From Mesobacillus sp. AQ2 (GTDB lineage: Bacteria; Bacillota; Bacilli; Bacillales; Cytobacillaceae): a DNA stretch of 64,000 nucleotides. Both the position numbers and the translations under genes were made by a program. The notes under the pieces are model-generated. The model was not told the DNA's origin. It was given only the letters and a program-made list of their open reading frames with translations, and did no database searches. Every line of letters starts with the position of its first letter. The first letter of the stretch is position 1. The stretch covers positions 2,609,001 to 2,673,000 of the forward strand of contig NZ_CP126080.1 in the NCBI RefSeq assembly GCF_030122805.1, read 5' to 3'. Of the stretch, positions 17,215-25,771 are shown one piece after another.

Positions 17215-18051
17215 TTACCTTATCGCCCTTTTCTTCGCGCTTGCTTTTGAAAATTCATTTTCGGGCTGTTCAGCTTGCCTTTTAATGGTATCTTTATAGC
17301 TCATCCAATAAATCAAAGCCACAAACACACCACCGCCTACTGCGTTGCCCAAGTATACTGGCACAAAGTTGGTGAAGTATTCACCCCAACTATAATAACC
17401 CGCAAAAATTGCTGCCGGAATCACGAACATGTTTGCAACAACGTGCTGGAATCCAATGGCAACGAAGCCCATAATCGGGAACCAGATTGCTAATACCTTC
17501 CCGGTCATGTCGGAAGCACCATATGAAAGCCAAACCGCCAGACCAACAAGCCAGTTACAGCCAATTCCTGAAATAAATGCCGCCCAAAAACCAGCATCCA
17601 GTTTTGCCCCTGCCACAGAGACTGTTTTTTCAAGATAAGGACCAGTCTCCGTCAAACCTACAATATGGCCAAAAAAATAGGCTACAAATAGAGCACCTAC
17701 AAAATTGCTTAAAGTGATCCAAAACCAATTTTTCAATAGCATCTTCATTTTTACCTTCTTAGCGAGACTGGCCATCGAAATGGCTGTCATATTCCCCGTA
17801 AGCAGTTCTCCTCCAGCAAGAAGGATCAAAATCAGTCCTAGGGGAAAAACCGAGGCACCTAGGAATGTTCCGAATGTCCCCCACTCATGCGGCAGGTTTG
17901 CGATCACCCTGATGTCCAAAAGATAGCCAATAGCGATAAACGCTCCTCCGAGAAAACCCAAAATAAGCATATTCTTCACGGGCATTGCAGCCTTATATGT
18001 GCCAGAGTCAATAGTCACTTGTGCGATTTCATGGGGTTTACGAAATGCCAA
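17215..18051 (-). CDS. Formate/nitrite transporter (FNT) family channel
   Basis: This 278-residue membrane protein has the six helices of the FNT fold, which assembles as a pentameric channel for formate, nitrite or similar monovalent anions. The family features are visible: GGELLTGNM after helix 2, GIGCNWLVGLAVW in helix 4 and the central-pore histidine in GFQHVVANMF. The C-terminus is a charged cytoplasmic tail. Translation starts at a TTG at 18051 behind AGGAGG. There is no formate or nitrite enzyme next to it, so the physiological anion is open; YwcJ/YrhG of B. subtilis are the nearest named types I recall. Confidence 0.9.
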   Translation of the reverse strand: MAFRKPHEIAQVTIDSGTYKAAMPVKNMLILGFLGGAFIAIGYLLDIRVIANLPHEWGTFGTFLGASVFPLGLILILLAGGELLTGNMTAISMASLAKKVKMKMLLKNWFWITLSNFVGALFVAYFFGHIVGLTETGPYLEKTVSVAGAKLDAGFWAAFISGIGCNWLVGLAVWLSYGASDMTGKVLAIWFPIMGFVAIGFQHVVANMFVIPAAIFAGYYSWGEYFTNFVPVYLGNAVGGGVFVALIYWMSYKDTIKRQAEQPENEFSKASAKKRAIR

Positions 18052-18159
18052 TTTTATTCCTCCTGTCGTTTAGATGCATTATTTCCTTTTGATAATTGAA
18101 CATTTCTTTAATGAATTAATTCCCCTTTGTCCAACAAAAAAACGGTGTTTCATTATGTT

Positions 18160-18188
18160 TTGACATTTTTTATAAATAAACATATCAT
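18160..18188 (+). promoter_or_regulatory. SigA-type promoter of the padR-MFS operon
   Basis: TTGACA (18160-18165), a 17-bp spacer and TATCAT (18183-18188) lie 47 bp before the regulator start. Confidence 0.75.
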
Positions 18189-18209
18189 ATTGATATATCA
18201 AAATGATAT
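18182..18209. promoter_or_regulatory. Twin dyads, candidate PadR operator
   Basis: Two copies of ATATCA-N3-TGATAT, centred 13 bp apart (18182-18196 and 18195-18209), cover the -10 box and the probable transcription start. PadR regulators commonly repress their own operon through such dyads. Confidence 0.65.
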
Positions 18210-18234
18210 ATATAATCATAAAGGAGTGCTGAAC

Positions 18235-18837
18235 ATGTCAATTGAACATTCCATCCTTGCAGTCATCAGCTTCCGTCCAAGCACCGGCTACGACATTAAA
18301 TCCGAATTTGAGCATAAAGCAGCGGGTCTATTCTGGGGCATGAGTTACGGCAGTCTTTATCCCAAACTTAAAAAGCTTGAAGAAGAGGGATTCATCACCA
18401 CCATTGAATCAGAGACTGGAGGGCGAAAGAAAAAACTCTATGAGCTGACCGGTAAAGGCTGGTTTGAATTGGAAAGCTGGCTTGCCAGAAGACCTGAACC
18501 ACCAGCTATTAAGGATGAGTTATTCATGAAGATGGCTGCCTGGCATAACCAAATGGATATTACAATCCTGGCCGAACATCTAAAAGAAAGAGCAAAGGAG
18601 TCACAGGAAATCCTGAATTTCGTCAAAGAATGGAAACAAAATAATACTTCATATATTAACGGTGTCGGAATGCTTTCAATGAGATATGCCGAGTTAAAAC
18701 TTGAGGCTGAGCTTACTTGGATAAAAGAATCGCTCTTCTTCATCGAGAATGATGAGCTGCCTGAAGGCCAGGATCCGAAGAAGCTTGGCGAAAAACAAAT
18801 AGAACGAAGAAAAAAAGCGCTGAAAAACGGCCATTAG
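18235..18837 (+). CDS. PadR-family transcriptional regulator
   Basis: This 200-residue protein has an N-terminal winged helix of the PadR type: HSILAVISFRPSTGYDIKSEF, recognition helix region YGSLYPKLKKLEEEGFI, and wing GGRKKKLYELTGKG. The C-terminal half is the helical dimerisation domain of the Vir/PadR_C type. The ATG at 18235 follows AAGGAGTG. It is followed after 11 nt by an MFS efflux gene, so it most likely represses that pump and itself and is released by a toxic ligand (inference from family and layout). Confidence 0.9.
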   Translation: MSIEHSILAVISFRPSTGYDIKSEFEHKAAGLFWGMSYGSLYPKLKKLEEEGFITTIESETGGRKKKLYELTGKGWFELESWLARRPEPPAIKDELFMKMAAWHNQMDITILAEHLKERAKESQEILNFVKEWKQNNTSYINGVGMLSMRYAELKLEAELTWIKESLFFIENDELPEGQDPKKLGEKQIERRKKALKNGH

Positions 18838-18848
18838 GAGGATGGAAT

Positions 18849-20090
18849 ATGGAGGCAGGTATCTTTAAACCGTTGAAGAACAAAGCTTATCGTTCGCTTT
18901 TTGGTGCACAGGTGTTTTCTGATTTGGGGAATTGGCTGGATTTTATTGCGATACAGGTAATCGTTGCATACCATTGGGGACTGGGCGAAGCAGCAATCGC
19001 TTCAGTAATCATCGTCATGGGAATTCCCTGGGTTCTCATCGGCCCGCTAGCCAGTGTATTTGTTGACAGACTTCCCCAGAAGACATTGATGATCACTTGC
19101 TTATTACTTAGAATCCTGTTTGTTGCTGGTATGTTTTTCGCGCCGAATCTTTATGTACTCCTCCTGTTTGTATTTCTTAAGGCAACGGTCGCCGCACTCT
19201 ATGATCCTGCTAGACAAAGTGCGATCAGGCATATCGTTCCTGAAGATGAATTGCCGGAAGCTGTGACTTTAAGCCAGCTTTCAGTCAATACCATGAAAAT
19301 CATCGGCCCGGCCCTGGGCGGTGGATTGATCGCGCTTTTCGGGGTAAGAAGCCCCTTTATCTTTGAAGCGGCAGGCTTTCTGATTGCGGTTGCGATTTTG
19401 ATGGCCCTGCCAACAATCGAAACAGAAGCTTCCATAAAGAAACAACATCAAACTTCTTATTTGGAAGACCTCACAGAAGGCATAAGACACATCTTCACTG
19501 CCAGGATACTAAAGGCAGCAATCATCCTTTCCTCCATTGCCTTCTTCATTATTTTTCTCTATGATGGTTTGTTTGTCTTTGTCGCACAAAATCTTGGGTT
19601 TGCTGGAGAGGAATTCGGTTTGCTGGTAAGTTCTGTTGGTTTCGGCAGCGTAGTCGGAGCCCTTCTCCTCGGACGATTTACAAGCTGGAAAAATAAGCCC
19701 ATCCACCTGATGGCTTCAGCTTCTGTCATGAGCGGCATTCTCATTCTTCTTATCGGAGTTGGTGTGTATGGTGTTTTCGAGCTTCCGAAAATATTATGGA
19801 TGGCTGGTGCCTTCCTGCTTGGGATCCTTGCTTCTGCTGAAGGTGTTCCATATGGATATGTACTGCAATCAGAAACACCCAAGAATATCATGGGCAGGGT
19901 TTCTTCTGCAGCCGCATCCTTACAGACATTCTCGATGTTAGTAGCTCCTGCTGCAGGTGCCTTGTTAGCTAAATGCATTGGTGTTTCAGGGGTGCTCGTC
20001 GGTGCTGGCATTTCTACCTTTTTCCTCGGTACCTTTGCTTTAGCCTTCCTTTTAAGAAAAACCGCTGAAACAAGAAGTATTGGAGCCTAA
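18849..20090 (+). CDS. MFS transporter, probable drug efflux
   Basis: This 413-residue protein has 10-12 membrane helices of the major facilitator superfamily. It belongs to the group annotated as macrolide-efflux-like (MFS_3): the N-terminus FRSLFGAQVFSDLGNW-type helix 1 is visible, and VFVDRLPQKTLMI after helix 2 is the conserved cytoplasmic loop. It forms an operon with the PadR regulator just upstream, the usual arrangement for inducible export of toxic compounds. The substrate is unknown. Confidence 0.88.
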   Translation: MEAGIFKPLKNKAYRSLFGAQVFSDLGNWLDFIAIQVIVAYHWGLGEAAIASVIIVMGIPWVLIGPLASVFVDRLPQKTLMITCLLLRILFVAGMFFAPNLYVLLLFVFLKATVAALYDPARQSAIRHIVPEDELPEAVTLSQLSVNTMKIIGPALGGGLIALFGVRSPFIFEAAGFLIAVAILMALPTIETEASIKKQHQTSYLEDLTEGIRHIFTARILKAAIILSSIAFFIIFLYDGLFVFVAQNLGFAGEEFGLLVSSVGFGSVVGALLLGRFTSWKNKPIHLMASASVMSGILILLIGVGVYGVFELPKILWMAGAFLLGILASAEGVPYGYVLQSETPKNIMGRVSSAAASLQTFSMLVAPAAGALLAKCIGVSGVLVGAGISTFFLGTFALAFLLRKTAETRSIGA

Positions 20091-20094
20091 AACA

Positions 20095-20130
20095 AACGAA
20101 GCCGTTGTCGGTCAGGACAACGGCTGTTTG
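20095..20130. terminator. Bidirectional terminator between the MFS and aspartase genes
   Basis: GCCGTTGTC (20101-20109) and GACAACGGC (20116-20124) form a strong 9-bp stem; T-rich tails are present but modest on both sides. Confidence 0.7.
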
Positions 20131-20133
20131 CAA

Positions 20134-21558
20134 TCAATCTTTATTCAGCAACTCTTCACCGGCTATCCCGGGATTCGTCATTTCATAAGGATTCAGGATC
20201 AAATCCAGTTCTTCCTCTGTCAGTACATCATATGCCAGACATAGCTCTCTTACCGATTTACCGGTGAGGATGGCTTCCCTGGCTATTCGTGATACCGCTT
20301 CATACCCGAGATGCGGATTTACAGCGGTTATAATGCCAACGCTTCTTTCCACATCTTTTTCCAGCTTTTCCTTATTTGCTTCGATTCCAACAAGACAATG
20401 ATCTGTAAACACCTTAAAACCATTGTTCATGATACTGATTGATTGAATAAGGTTGAAAACGAGAACAGGTTCCATGACATTAAGCTCAAGCTGGCCTGCT
20501 TCCGAAGCAAGGCAGATGGTATGGTCATTCCCAATGACCTGGAATGCGACCTGGTTGATGACCTCTGGCATGACCGGGTTCACTTTTCCAGGCATGATAG
20601 AAGAACCTGGCTGCCTTGATGGCAAGAAGATCTCATTAAAACCGACCCTTGGTCCAGAAGCCATCAAGCGTAAATCATTGGCAATTTTGGACATATTCAT
20701 CATACAAACCTTTAATGCCGCTGATACCGTTGTATATGCGTCTGTATTCTGAGTGGCATCGACTAGATGGTCTGCATTCTTCAATGGATATCCGCTGATC
20801 TCAGAAAGGTGACGGACAACATTCTTGATGTACTTTGGATTGGCATTAAGGCCTGTTCCAACTGCTGTAGCCCCCATGTTAACTTCGAATAAGTGGCCGC
20901 GGGTATGCTTGATTCTTTCAATATCTCGCTCAACGACTCGGGTATAGGCTTCAAATTCCTGACCGAGGCGAATTGGCACAGCATCCTGCAGATGAGTCCT
21001 GCCCATCTTGATTACTCCATCAAATTCTCTTGATTTCTGAGAAAAAACATCGCGCATGATATTCATCGTATCTAAAAGCTTGTCCAGCAGCGACAGCACG
21101 GATAAATGGATTGCTGTAGGAAAAGCATCATTCGTCGATTGAGCCATGTTCACATGAGAGTTCGGGCTAAGGGTAAAATAATCACCCTTATTCTCCCCCA
21201 GCAATTCCAATGCACGGTTCGCAATGACCTCATTCGTATTCATATTGATAGAGGTTCCTGCTCCACCCTGAATCGGATCAACGATGAATTGATCATGCCA
21301 CTGACCCTGGATAATTTCATCAGCCGCCTTTACGATCACCTCACCAAGTCCGCCATACAGTCTTCCTGTTTCCATATTTGCTAATGCCGCTGCTTTTTTT
21401 ACCATGGCCATTGCCTTAATTAATTCACTATGTATTCTGTACCCGGTAATCGGGAAATTTTCTACTGCTCTTAATGTCTGGATGCCATAATATGCATCTG
21501 CCAATACTTCCTTTGTTCCAAGGAAGTCTTTTTCTATCCTGACTTTTACTTCAGTCAT
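20134..21558 (-). CDS. aspA: Aspartate ammonia-lyase (aspartase)
   Basis: This 474-residue enzyme interconverts L-aspartate with fumarate and ammonia. The fumarase/aspartase signature GSSIMPGKVNPVMPE, carrying the catalytic Ser in a flexible loop, is present near residue 315. Also present are the substrate-binding segments GGAGTSINMNTNEV and SPNSHVNMAQSTNDAFPT. The length fits aspartases. The B. subtilis counterpart is called ansB and lies beside an asparaginase gene; here the gene stands alone. The ATG follows GGAGGGG. Confidence 0.94.
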   Translation of the reverse strand: MTEVKVRIEKDFLGTKEVLADAYYGIQTLRAVENFPITGYRIHSELIKAMAMVKKAAALANMETGRLYGGLGEVIVKAADEIIQGQWHDQFIVDPIQGGAGTSINMNTNEVIANRALELLGENKGDYFTLSPNSHVNMAQSTNDAFPTAIHLSVLSLLDKLLDTMNIMRDVFSQKSREFDGVIKMGRTHLQDAVPIRLGQEFEAYTRVVERDIERIKHTRGHLFEVNMGATAVGTGLNANPKYIKNVVRHLSEISGYPLKNADHLVDATQNTDAYTTVSAALKVCMMNMSKIANDLRLMASGPRVGFNEIFLPSRQPGSSIMPGKVNPVMPEVINQVAFQVIGNDHTICLASEAGQLELNVMEPVLVFNLIQSISIMNNGFKVFTDHCLVGIEANKEKLEKDVERSVGIITAVNPHLGYEAVSRIAREAILTGKSVRELCLAYDVLTEEELDLILNPYEMTNPGIAGEELLNKD

Positions 21559-21812
21559 TTCCTACCCCTCCAAAAAGCTTCAGATTTAGATTAAGTATTG
21601 AGGGCAATCAATTTCCGACAATTTTTTTATCCCTCAGCCTAGTTATTGGGCTTACATGACTATTGTAAATCAAAATCATAAATTCATCACGACAAATCAA
21701 ACTTTTTTCTTGGGAATCGATTGCAAACTCTGTACCTTTATTGGTTGTTATGCAGAAATCCCACTAGTTTTGATAGCTTTTGTCATCATGCAGGAAAACA
21801 GGAATACATTTG

Positions 21813-21854
21813 CTGAATTGTAATAGGACACTGATTTTTCATAATACAATTCAG
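21813..21854. promoter_or_regulatory. Perfect 10-bp inverted repeat just before the MerR-like gene
   Basis: CTGAATTGTA (21813-21822) and TACAATTCAG (21845-21854) are separated by 22 nt, and the right arm runs into the ribosome-binding site. It could be a binding site for the MerR-like protein itself, or an RNA hairpin that limits translation. Confidence 0.55.
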
Positions 21855-21866
21855 AAAGGAATGGGC

Positions 21867-23171
21867 ATGATGACTGACACTCAATTCATGAAGGCATATA
21901 CAATTAAAGAGGTGTCCAAGAAAATTAATGTTCCGTCTGGAACCATCAGACAATGGGAAAAGGACCTGTCCGGCCTGCTTGTTGTTCCCAGAACGAAGCA
22001 GGGAGCAAGATTCTATACGGATGTTGAAATAGATCAACTGATGAAAATAAAACAGATGCGGGATAAAAATCTCAGCAAAGATATGATTAGGGACCTTCTG
22101 CAGCATCATATGGAGACAAACCATTTTCCCGACCAGGAATACAATCCTCACAGCCTGACAATTAAGCCTGAATCGCCTGGCACTTCCCTTTCTGACAGCC
22201 AGGATGAATATAGCGATTTCATGAAGGCAATGGAGCAATATAAAGATTCTTTGATTGAAGAAGTCAAGGCAGAGATCAGAAATGGTATTAGAAAAGAAGT
22301 CATTGAAGAGGTAAAAAAGGAAATTTCCAAAGGAACTCTCACTACAGTTAAATCCCTGTCGGATTCGATTTATAAAACCGGTGAAAGAACCAATGAGCAT
22401 ATAACGGTGCTTTCAGAAACAGTGAACCGGACTTCAGAAGAGAATTCCAAACAGCTCGGAACCATTTCTTCCGAGCTTACGAATGTTTCGAAAGGGACCT
22501 CCGAAATTAATACTAATCTCGAGAAGGTTTCAAAGGGTACTTCCGAAATGTTCACCAAATTATCGGAGCGGGTTACCAAAGCTTCTCATGGTACCACTGA
22601 AAAAATTACCCAGTTATCTGAAACTATCCAGAAAAGCTCAAAAGGTACAAGTGAAAAAATCTCTAAACTGACTGAGAGTGTTGCGAAGGTTTCAAAGGGT
22701 ACTTCTGAAAAAATAAATGCACTTACCGGAAGCCTTACGAATGTTTCAAAAGGCACCTCCGAACGAATTGCGACGCTTACGTCCAATATGACAAAAACGT
22801 ATAAAGGAACGAATGAGAAGATCTTAAAATTAGCAAGTACGGTTGATCAGCTATCTTCTGGCACCAACAAGGATATATCCAATCTTGCCAAGCGTCTGAA
22901 CGAAACGACCGAAACGGTCTCTGAGGAATTCAAGATTCTTGCTGATTATGTTTCCAACAGTCGGGAAACTACAAATCAGGAGTTGGCCAATCTGAATCAA
23001 GTCATCAACCAAGAACGCGAATATTTGGTCCGTACCCTGCAGAGCGAACGGGAAGAATTAAGACAGGAAATCAAACAGCGCGATGAAATGTTCAAAGATA
23101 TGGTTGACAGTTTCAGGGAAACAGCCGCTTCAAAACAGGCAAAAAGAAACTGGTGGAAGGTTTGGAAATAG
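21867..23171 (+). CDS. MerR-type HTH protein with a long 18-residue-repeat coiled coil
   Basis: This 434-residue protein starts with a MerR-like winged helix (AYTIKEVSKKINVPSGTIRQWE, residues about 10-75). After a linker, residues about 160-350 form a long coiled coil. Within it, 18-residue units beginning [V/S/T]SKGTSEKI..L repeat six to seven times, for example SSKGTSEKISKLTESVAK. The end, REELRQEIKQRDEMFKDM through NWWKVWK, resembles the DUF3967 tail of phage and plasmid MerR-like proteins. The HTH plus coil plan recalls RacA, which anchors chromosome origins, but that is only an analogy. The start follows AGAAAGGA; ATG codons at 21867 and 21870 are both possible. Confidence 0.8.
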   Translation: MMTDTQFMKAYTIKEVSKKINVPSGTIRQWEKDLSGLLVVPRTKQGARFYTDVEIDQLMKIKQMRDKNLSKDMIRDLLQHHMETNHFPDQEYNPHSLTIKPESPGTSLSDSQDEYSDFMKAMEQYKDSLIEEVKAEIRNGIRKEVIEEVKKEISKGTLTTVKSLSDSIYKTGERTNEHITVLSETVNRTSEENSKQLGTISSELTNVSKGTSEINTNLEKVSKGTSEMFTKLSERVTKASHGTTEKITQLSETIQKSSKGTSEKISKLTESVAKVSKGTSEKINALTGSLTNVSKGTSERIATLTSNMTKTYKGTNEKILKLASTVDQLSSGTNKDISNLAKRLNETTETVSEEFKILADYVSNSRETTNQELANLNQVINQEREYLVRTLQSEREELRQEIKQRDEMFKDMVDSFRETAASKQAKRNWWKVWK

Positions 23172-23276
23172 AATCAGCATATAACCAGGCAATTTGTAAA
23201 TAATAGTTACACTAGAACAGGATTCAAGCAAAAGAATATCGTACAGCAAATGCAAATGAATCTGGAGGGAAAACTA

Positions 23277-24161
23277 GTGGGCCGTATGAATCGCTGGCTG
23301 GGAACTATTGCGTTGGTCATTTTTTTACCGTGGAATCTGTCTCCACAAGCAGCCAGTTCCTCAATTAATGGAATGGAAGATATCAATATCTCACACCGTG
23401 GTGCTTCTGGTCATGCGCCTGAACACACTTTCCCATCTTATGAATTAGGAAAGGCAATGAATGGAGATTACATTGAGATCGATCTGCAAATGACCAGGGA
23501 CGGTGAATTGATTGCCCTGCATGATGAAACGATTGACCGGATTACAGGCAAGACTGGACTGGTTAAAAACTTAACACTGGAAGAAATCAAGGGTCTTGAT
23601 GCAGGCAGCTGGTTCAATGAAGCTTTTCCCGATAAAGCGAAAACTGAATTCAAGGGGCTTAAGATCCCGACGCTTAGGGAAATCCTTGAAAAATTCGGCT
23701 CTGATTCGAAATTTTTTATCGAAACAAAATCACCGGATGTCTATCCCGAAATGGAACAAAAGTTGATTGATCTTCTGAATGAGTATCAACTGATTGGTGC
23801 AGAAAATAAAGCTGGCAATGTGATCATCCAGTCATTCAGTTCTGCAAGTTTACGGAAAATCCATGCAATCGATGAATCGATTCCATTAATCCAATTACTT
23901 TCCTATTATGCTCCAGCTACTATAACGGATAGTGAAATCGGGAATTTGCAAGAATATGCTGTAGGAGTTGGGATGCATTACACTGCTGCCAATCCTGCGT
24001 ATATAAAAAAGATTTCTGATTCTGGATTACTGATTTTTCCTTATACAGTCAATGAAAAGGAAGATATGGAAATGCTTCTTGATTGGGGCGTAAACGGGAT
24101 GTTCACTAATTATCCTGACCGCCTGTACGAAGTCTACCGGGAGAAAATCAAGAAACGTTGA
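23277..24161 (+). CDS. Secreted glycerophosphodiester phosphodiesterase
   Basis: This 294-residue protein has a signal peptide (basic MNRW start, hydrophobic core, PQAASS cleavage region) and then a GDPD TIM barrel. Catalytic and metal residues are visible: His in ISHRGASGHAPEHT, Glu/Asp in YIEIDLQMTRDG and His-Asp in IALHDETID. It would hydrolyse glycerophosphodiesters from phospholipid or teichoic-acid turnover to glycerol-3-phosphate and an alcohol. I choose a GTG at 23277 because GGAGGG lies 8 nt before it; an ATG at 23286 is the alternative. It resembles GlpQ/YqiK of B. subtilis. Confidence 0.88.
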   Translation: MGRMNRWLGTIALVIFLPWNLSPQAASSSINGMEDINISHRGASGHAPEHTFPSYELGKAMNGDYIEIDLQMTRDGELIALHDETIDRITGKTGLVKNLTLEEIKGLDAGSWFNEAFPDKAKTEFKGLKIPTLREILEKFGSDSKFFIETKSPDVYPEMEQKLIDLLNEYQLIGAENKAGNVIIQSFSSASLRKIHAIDESIPLIQLLSYYAPATITDSEIGNLQEYAVGVGMHYTAANPAYIKKISDSGLLIFPYTVNEKEDMEMLLDWGVNGMFTNYPDRLYEVYREKIKKR

Positions 24162-24178
24162 AAATTAAAATGCTTTAG

Positions 24179-24206
24179 AAAAAGCTGCCAAAGGGCAGCT
24201 TTTTTA
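24179..24206 (+). terminator. Terminator after the phosphodiesterase gene
   Basis: AAAAAGCTGCC-aaa-GGCAGCTTTTTT is an ideal terminator and also works toward the convergent gene. Confidence 0.9.
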
Positions 24207-24209
24207 ATC

Positions 24210-24839
24210 CTAATACAATCTATTCCTATACCCATCTTCTAATCTATCTTTTATTTCGGCCGCAGTCGTGCCGGGCAATTTGGAATGAGCAGCAAGTATT
24301 TCAGCCCCTGATGGCAGTGTGGAAGGATCTGCCCAGCTTTCGGGAACCCATAATCCAGAACGTCTTAATGCTTTTCCGCACTGTATGAAACATTCTTCTA
24401 CCTCTATTTCTATACCTAACAGTGGATTTTTCCCTCCTGCTGCCATCCTTCCCAGCAATTCAGGATCAAGTGTAAGGCTTGCCCTGCCATTGACTCTTAA
24501 TGTTTCCGACATACCTGGGATAAGGAATAATAAGCCAACTTGTGGATTCGATAAAATATTTTTCAGCGAGTCCATTCTTTTGTTTCCGGGACGGTCTGGT
24601 ATCACAATCCTATTTTTATCGAGAATCAGCACAAACCCTGGAGTATCTCCTCTGGGAGAGGCATCACTGCAGCCGTCTTTATCCGAAGTGGAAAGAATTA
24701 AAAAGGGTGATTTTGATATGTAGTTGCGGCAATGCTCATCCACATAAGAAATGACCTTGCGCTTTGCCAGTTCACTTGGTTCCCCGAATCGTTCTCTTAA
24801 TTCATCAAAGCTTTTGATCGTATGATCCAATTCCCTCAT
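24210..24839 (-). CDS. FMN-dependent PPOX-type flavoprotein
   Basis: This 209-residue protein belongs to the pyridoxamine-5'-phosphate-oxidase-like split-barrel group, specifically the MSMEG_1061-type subfamily as I recall it. Typical segments are PFLILSTSDKDGCSDASPRGDTPGF, VIPDRPGNKRMDSLKNIL and VGLLFLIPGMSETLRVNGRA, which build the flavin site. The enzymatic reaction of this subfamily is not established. The ATG is tight against GGGGGA, so a TTG at codon 4 is an alternative start. It forms a convergent pair with the phosphodiesterase. Confidence 0.82.
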   Translation of the reverse strand: MRELDHTIKSFDELRERFGEPSELAKRKVISYVDEHCRNYISKSPFLILSTSDKDGCSDASPRGDTPGFVLILDKNRIVIPDRPGNKRMDSLKNILSNPQVGLLFLIPGMSETLRVNGRASLTLDPELLGRMAAGGKNPLLGIEIEVEECFIQCGKALRRSGLWVPESWADPSTLPSGAEILAAHSKLPGTTAAEIKDRLEDGYRNRLY

Positions 24840-25067
24840 TCCCCCGTTTTCTGTTTATGTAAATCCTTACCACTTTAATCATCATATTATAACGAATTGT
24901 TTTAAACTCATCCTAAGAATGTTCATAAAACACTTTGGTTAAGCATTACTTTACCACAGCAACTAATCTCCCGCCTTTTTCTTCTCAAATTTGAACCAGT
25001 ATATGGATTCTAATGAAATTAGAAGGGTATATTAATTAACATCTTAAATAGAGTTGGAGGTACAAAT

Positions 25068-25433
25068 ATGAACAATGCTGTTAACCAATTTCTTGAAAAA
25101 GCAAGAAACACTTTAAACCAAGCGTATAGCAATGCAAAGGAGACTTTTTATTCCATCACCTCTACACCATCAGCTACGGTACAGCAGATTGCAAATTATG
25201 TGATGAATCATCCTGACAGTAAAGTGACCACGAAACACTATTTGGGGATTACTTTGTCATTCTATGAGCTTGCGCAAGGACAAATGAAGTATTATTTAGA
25301 AACAAATGGGCCTAAGATTCTACAGTTAGATGTTCATTCAAACTTTCACAGTGTCGTTGCTTATCGTTCCTACCGGGATCAACTATCATTAAATACCCCC
25401 GTCAAATTCCCGAATTTGAATCAAAGTCAATGA
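25068..25433 (+). CDS. Hypothetical protein of 121 residues
   Basis: I do not recognise this protein. It starts at an ATG with a good GGAGG site, has an amphipathic N-terminal helix (NNAVNQFLEKARNTLNQAYSNAK), Ser/Thr-rich segments and no membrane helix or signal peptide. It stands alone at the left border of an AT-rich accessory stretch. The ribosome-binding site and codon pattern suggest a real gene. Confidence 0.6.
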   Translation: MNNAVNQFLEKARNTLNQAYSNAKETFYSITSTPSATVQQIANYVMNHPDSKVTTKHYLGITLSFYELAQGQMKYYLETNGPKILQLDVHSNFHSVVAYRSYRDQLSLNTPVKFPNLNQSQ

Positions 25434-25771
25434 ACGAAAAGAAAGTACCTTTCCACTTTTTTAACGACTTCTGTTCTAAACGGCAAAAGCTAATTAAAAG
25501 GAGATTTGGCAAGAAAAATGCTTGGGGTAGTGAATCTCCAAGCATTTCACTAATTATTTTTCTGGCATAAGTACCCGTTACTTTAAGTAGTTTTTTACAC
25601 AATTGTTCTGATATTCATTTAGAAAATATACGTGCTTGTTAACAGTCCAACCAACTATTTACGACTTCTTCAAAATCTCATTTATGGTGGTGACAATTTC
25701 GTTGTGGATTAACTGTATGGAAGTCAAGACTTGAGGATCTCTTTAATTTTACAATATGATTTAAGTTTTTC
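25434..25771. other. Non-coding AT-rich gap
   Basis: No gene is supported here. The only clear element is the leftward terminator hairpin at 25517-25546; the rest is AT-rich and featureless. Confidence 0.5.
25517..25546 (-). terminator. Leftward terminator downstream of the alpha/beta hydrolase
   Basis: AATGCTTGG and CCAAGCATT form a perfect 9-bp stem and TTTTTC follows on the minus strand. It lies 226 bp after the hydrolase stop. Confidence 0.65.
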
